A stretch of 7,836 nt of DNA from the NCBI GenBank assembly GCA_019410105.1, contig DXTB01000019.1:1-7836 (forward strand), given 5' to 3'. Made by a program: the position numbers and the translations under genes. Shown here in pieces: positions 6,122 through 7,836 of this stretch. Positions within the stretch are counted from its first letter, which is position 1. Each line of letters begins with the position of its first letter. The notes beneath the pieces were generated by a model that worked only from the letters and a program-made list of their open reading frames with translations, was not told the origin of the DNA and searched no databases. Source of the DNA: Clostridiales bacterium (GTDB lineage Bacteria; Bacillota_A; Clostridia; Oscillospirales; Oscillospiraceae).

Positions 6122-7222
6122 TTATTGGAATTTTTCGGGCAGCGTCTGTCCCGCCATGGCATAGCAGGCCGCGATCCGCTCCCAGTCCAGCCCCGCCTCA
6201 TTCCCGTCCAGGAAGCCCGTCAGGCCCCGGAGCATGGTGTCCTGTACCTCGGCGGACGCGCCGGCCAGGTGTTCCTCCAGGAAAGCAAGGATAGGCTCCA
6301 CCTCCACAGTAGTCTGAAGAAGCTCATTGTACCCGTCCAGCAGAACCGCACTCTGGTAAGCCTCCTCCGTCTCATAGCAGACCGGCACGTTGTTGCCGGT
6401 GCGCCGCTCCACGATCAGGCCCGCCGCCCCCCGGTCACCGGCGGCCCGCTCGGCCTTCTCCCGGGTGTCATACTGGCCCAGCTCCACAAAAAGCCGACCT
6501 GCGTTGTCCCGCAGCAGGCGCGCCCCCTCCTCCGGCGCGGCCATGGACCTGAGGGCCTCCGGGCTGTCCGCCGACAGGGTACGCAGTGAATAGATGGTGT
6601 CCAGCCGGTTCTCTGCGGGAGTCAGGCGGATCACAATACTGCCCGGCTCCTGGTACTCCCGGAGCTGCACATCTGCGTCGCTCTCCAGCTCCAGTTGGAC
6701 CACGGCGGCGCGGTCCACCCACCCCTCGGCGGTGTAAACAGACTTGATGTACTGGCTGGTGTCCTGGGCGCGGGAGAGCTCCGACAGGATCTCCACCCGC
6801 TCCGTCCCGGGCAGGGTTAGCGTGACCGTCTTGGGAAAAGAGGCGAATTCGGCGTGGTAGCGCCCGGCGCTGGACTGCTCGTAGCGGAGGGTCAGCCATT
6901 CCGTATCGCCCTCCCGCTCCATGGTCAGGGCCGCCCGGCTGCCTGCGGCAGTCTGTCCGCCGTCCACGCTGGGCGCATTGACCCGGAACACCTGCACCAG
7001 TCTGCCCAGAATCGGCAGCTCCTCCATGGCGGCCGCGAAGGCCGGCGAGGCGTTCACCCCTCCGGCAAACAGGCCCAGCACCAGTGCCAGGCACAGGGCC
7101 GACCGGACGGCCCCCCGCCGCACCCGCGCCCGCCGGGCCACCGTGCGCCGCCCACGCTCCAGGCCGGTGCGAATGGCGGTATCCAGCCCCTGCGGCAGGT
7201 TTCCTTCGGATGTCTGTATCAT
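6122..7222 (-). CDS. Anti-sigma-factor-like membrane protein (DUF4179-like N-terminus)
   Basis: This 366-residue single-pass membrane protein follows the ECF sigma gene with an ATGA overlap, the usual layout of a cognate anti-sigma factor. Residues 1-40 form a short Arg-rich cytoplasmic segment containing LDTAIRTGLERGRR, like the start of DUF4179-type anti-sigma proteins. A membrane helix follows (about 41-58), then SPAFAAAMEELPILGRLVQVF (59-79), also typical of that group. Residues 80-366 are predicted to be outside the cell. Within them, about 243-272 (from RLFVELGQYDTREKAERA to LIVER) has the strand-helix-strand look of a SPOR-like repeat; this is tentative. The expected role is to hold the sigma factor inactive at the membrane until an envelope signal leads to its release, often by proteolysis in related systems. 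A repeated purine site (GAAGGAAAGGA) precedes the ATG. The anti-sigma role rests on context and the N-terminal pattern; the external domain is not a family I can name securely. Confidence 0.8.
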   Translation of the reverse strand: MIQTSEGNLPQGLDTAIRTGLERGRRTVARRARVRRGAVRSALCLALVLGLFAGGVNASPAFAAAMEELPILGRLVQVFRVNAPSVDGGQTAAGSRAALTMEREGDTEWLTLRYEQSSAGRYHAEFASFPKTVTLTLPGTERVEILSELSRAQDTSQYIKSVYTAEGWVDRAAVVQLELESDADVQLREYQEPGSIVIRLTPAENRLDTIYSLRTLSADSPEALRSMAAPEEGARLLRDNAGRLFVELGQYDTREKAERAAGDRGAAGLIVERRTGNNVPVCYETEEAYQSAVLLDGYNELLQTTVEVEPILAFLEEHLAGASAEVQDTMLRGLTGFLDGNEAGLDWERIAACYAMAGQTLPEKFQ

Positions 7223-7728
7223 ATCTGTGTCGTCCTTTCCTTCAATTGATTCATCCCCCGGTAGTAATCGGATTTCACGGTACTCTCCGGCTTGCGGAGC
7301 ACCTGGGCGATCTCCCGGAAGGTCATATCCTCGTAAAATTTCAGGAGAATGACGGTTCGGCTTCGGTCATCCAGCCGCCCCAGCTCCTCCCTCAGCCAGA
7401 GGGAGTCTGCCCACCGCTCCTCACCGTCCTCAGCCGGGAGCGCGTCCCACGCCTCCTGCACAGCCCCCTGCGGCGGCCGCCGGCGGAGGAAGGACAGCGG
7501 CGCCGTATTGGTCAGTATTCGGTAAAACCAGGGGTAAAAGCGTTCGGGGTCCCGAAGCCTCCACTTGGCGGTGTACGCCTTGCAGACGGCCTCCTGAACC
7601 ACCTCCAGGGCGTCGTCCTCATTTCGTGTATACCCAAAGGCCACCCGGTAAAAGGATGCCTTTTTCTGCTCAATCCGTTCCACAAATTCCGAGTCGGAGA
7701 TGGAAGGATGCGAGAATTGCAGCTGCAC
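7219..7728 (-). CDS. ECF-type RNA polymerase sigma factor
   Basis: This 169-residue protein has the two-domain layout of an extracytoplasmic-function sigma-70 factor. Region 2 (about 22-85) includes the DNA-melting and -10-recognition helices around DDALEVVQEAVCKAYTAKW and RFYPWFYRILTN. After a short linker (about 86-110), region 4 (about 111-165) carries a helix-turn-helix in MTFREIAQVLRKPESTVKSD for -35 recognition. Region 3 is absent, as expected for ECF factors. It would direct RNA polymerase to a small stress regulon, normally including its own operon, and be held inactive by the membrane protein encoded next. The SigV/RsiV-like groups of Bacillota are the closest general comparison, but the subgroup cannot be fixed by eye. 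The start is GTG at 7728: an in-frame TGA lies four codons upstream, and AAAGGAG (7741-7747) precedes it at a rather long 12 nt. Confidence 0.93.
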   Translation of the reverse strand: MQLQFSHPSISDSEFVERIEQKKASFYRVAFGYTRNEDDALEVVQEAVCKAYTAKWRLRDPERFYPWFYRILTNTAPLSFLRRRPPQGAVQEAWDALPAEDGEERWADSLWLREELGRLDDRSRTVILLKFYEDMTFREIAQVLRKPESTVKSDYYRGMNQLKERTTQI

Positions 7729-7740
7729 GTGTTTTGCTCA

Positions 7741-7747
7741 CTCCTTT
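7741..7747 (-). promoter_or_regulatory. Ribosome binding site of the ECF sigma gene (long spacing)
   Basis: AAAGGAG on the minus strand is a near-consensus Shine-Dalgarno sequence. It lies 12 nt before the GTG start at 7728, longer than the usual 5-9 nt, which may lower sigma translation. A GTG nearer to it (7739-7741) is out of frame, so the GTG at 7728 remains the best choice. Confidence 0.5.
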
Positions 7748-7807
7748 CTGCCTAATAAGACGCGGAAAGCCAGCCCTTAGTCGGCCCCACAGGAAATTTT
7801 CTCTAAA

Positions 7808-7836
7808 ATTTTATCGTCCCTGGCCCCTCTATGTAA
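7808..7836 (-). promoter_or_regulatory. Candidate housekeeping-type promoter of the sigma/anti-sigma operon (edge-truncated)
   Basis: On the minus strand TAAAAT (7808-7813) matches five of six bases of the -10 consensus. Eighteen nt upstream, TTACA (7832-7836) would be the last five bases of a -35 hexamer (nTTACA) whose first base lies outside the window. The region from 7729 to 7836 has no gene. It also contains a CGTCT (7758-7762) resembling ECF -10 elements, but no matching GGAAC-like -35 was found at the usual distance. Confidence 0.35.

Noticed and set aside
4830..6164. Plus-strand open frame of 444 codons spanning regulator, intergenic gap and lipoprotein
   Set aside because: It crosses several well-supported minus-strand genes and encodes no recognisable domain.
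7758..7762. CGTCT upstream of the sigma gene as an ECF autoregulatory -10 element
   Set aside because: No GGAAC- or TGAAAC-like -35 was found 15-17 nt upstream; a five-base match alone is not evidence.

Overview
This window reads as chromosomal DNA from a high-G+C Bacillota, probably an Oscillospirales-type Clostridia of the Flavonifractor/Pseudoflavonifractor kind. That assignment is inferred from very G/C-rich third codon positions, purine-rich Shine-Dalgarno sites, GTG/TTG starts, a Gram-positive type anti-sigma factor and a Bacillota-style two-component/ABC gene order. There is no rRNA, tRNA, mobile element or CRISPR array to confirm it. All eight genes lie on the minus strand, so transcription runs from high to low coordinates. 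Almost every base is coding; the only gaps are 108, 219, 70 and 14 nt.

Upstream module (7836 to 5817): an ECF sigma factor (7728-7219), a single-pass anti-sigma-like membrane protein (7222-6122, ATGA overlap) and a 96-aa lipoprotein (6107-5817, 14-nt gap). Sigma and anti-sigma factors in this arrangement normally form an envelope-stress switch, and the lipoprotein is probably part of the same transcript. The module ends just before a perfect 13-bp G+C-rich hairpin that has no clear U-tract.

Downstream module (5597 to 1): an OmpR-family response regulator (GTG start), its sensor histidine kinase (23-nt overlap), then after 70 nt an ABC ATPase, a 724-aa permease fused to a zinc metallopeptidase-like domain (ATGA overlap), and a second permease that starts at TTG, overlaps by 8 nt and runs off the window. 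The tight overlaps suggest one operon: a sensor pair controlling an ABC-2 type exporter with an extracellular M1-like (gluzincin) domain built into one membrane subunit.

The most notable item is this permease-peptidase fusion. Seven predicted membrane segments place the HELVH domain outside the cell. The zinc ligands and a plausible catalytic tyrosine are present, but the GxMEN exopeptidase motif is not recognisable. Similar permease/M1 fusions are known as an annotated but functionally obscure class, so the architecture is not new in itself. Its link to a dedicated two-component system and a second permease makes a peptide-sensing, peptide-processing or antimicrobial-defence role a reasonable hypothesis, not a demonstrated one.
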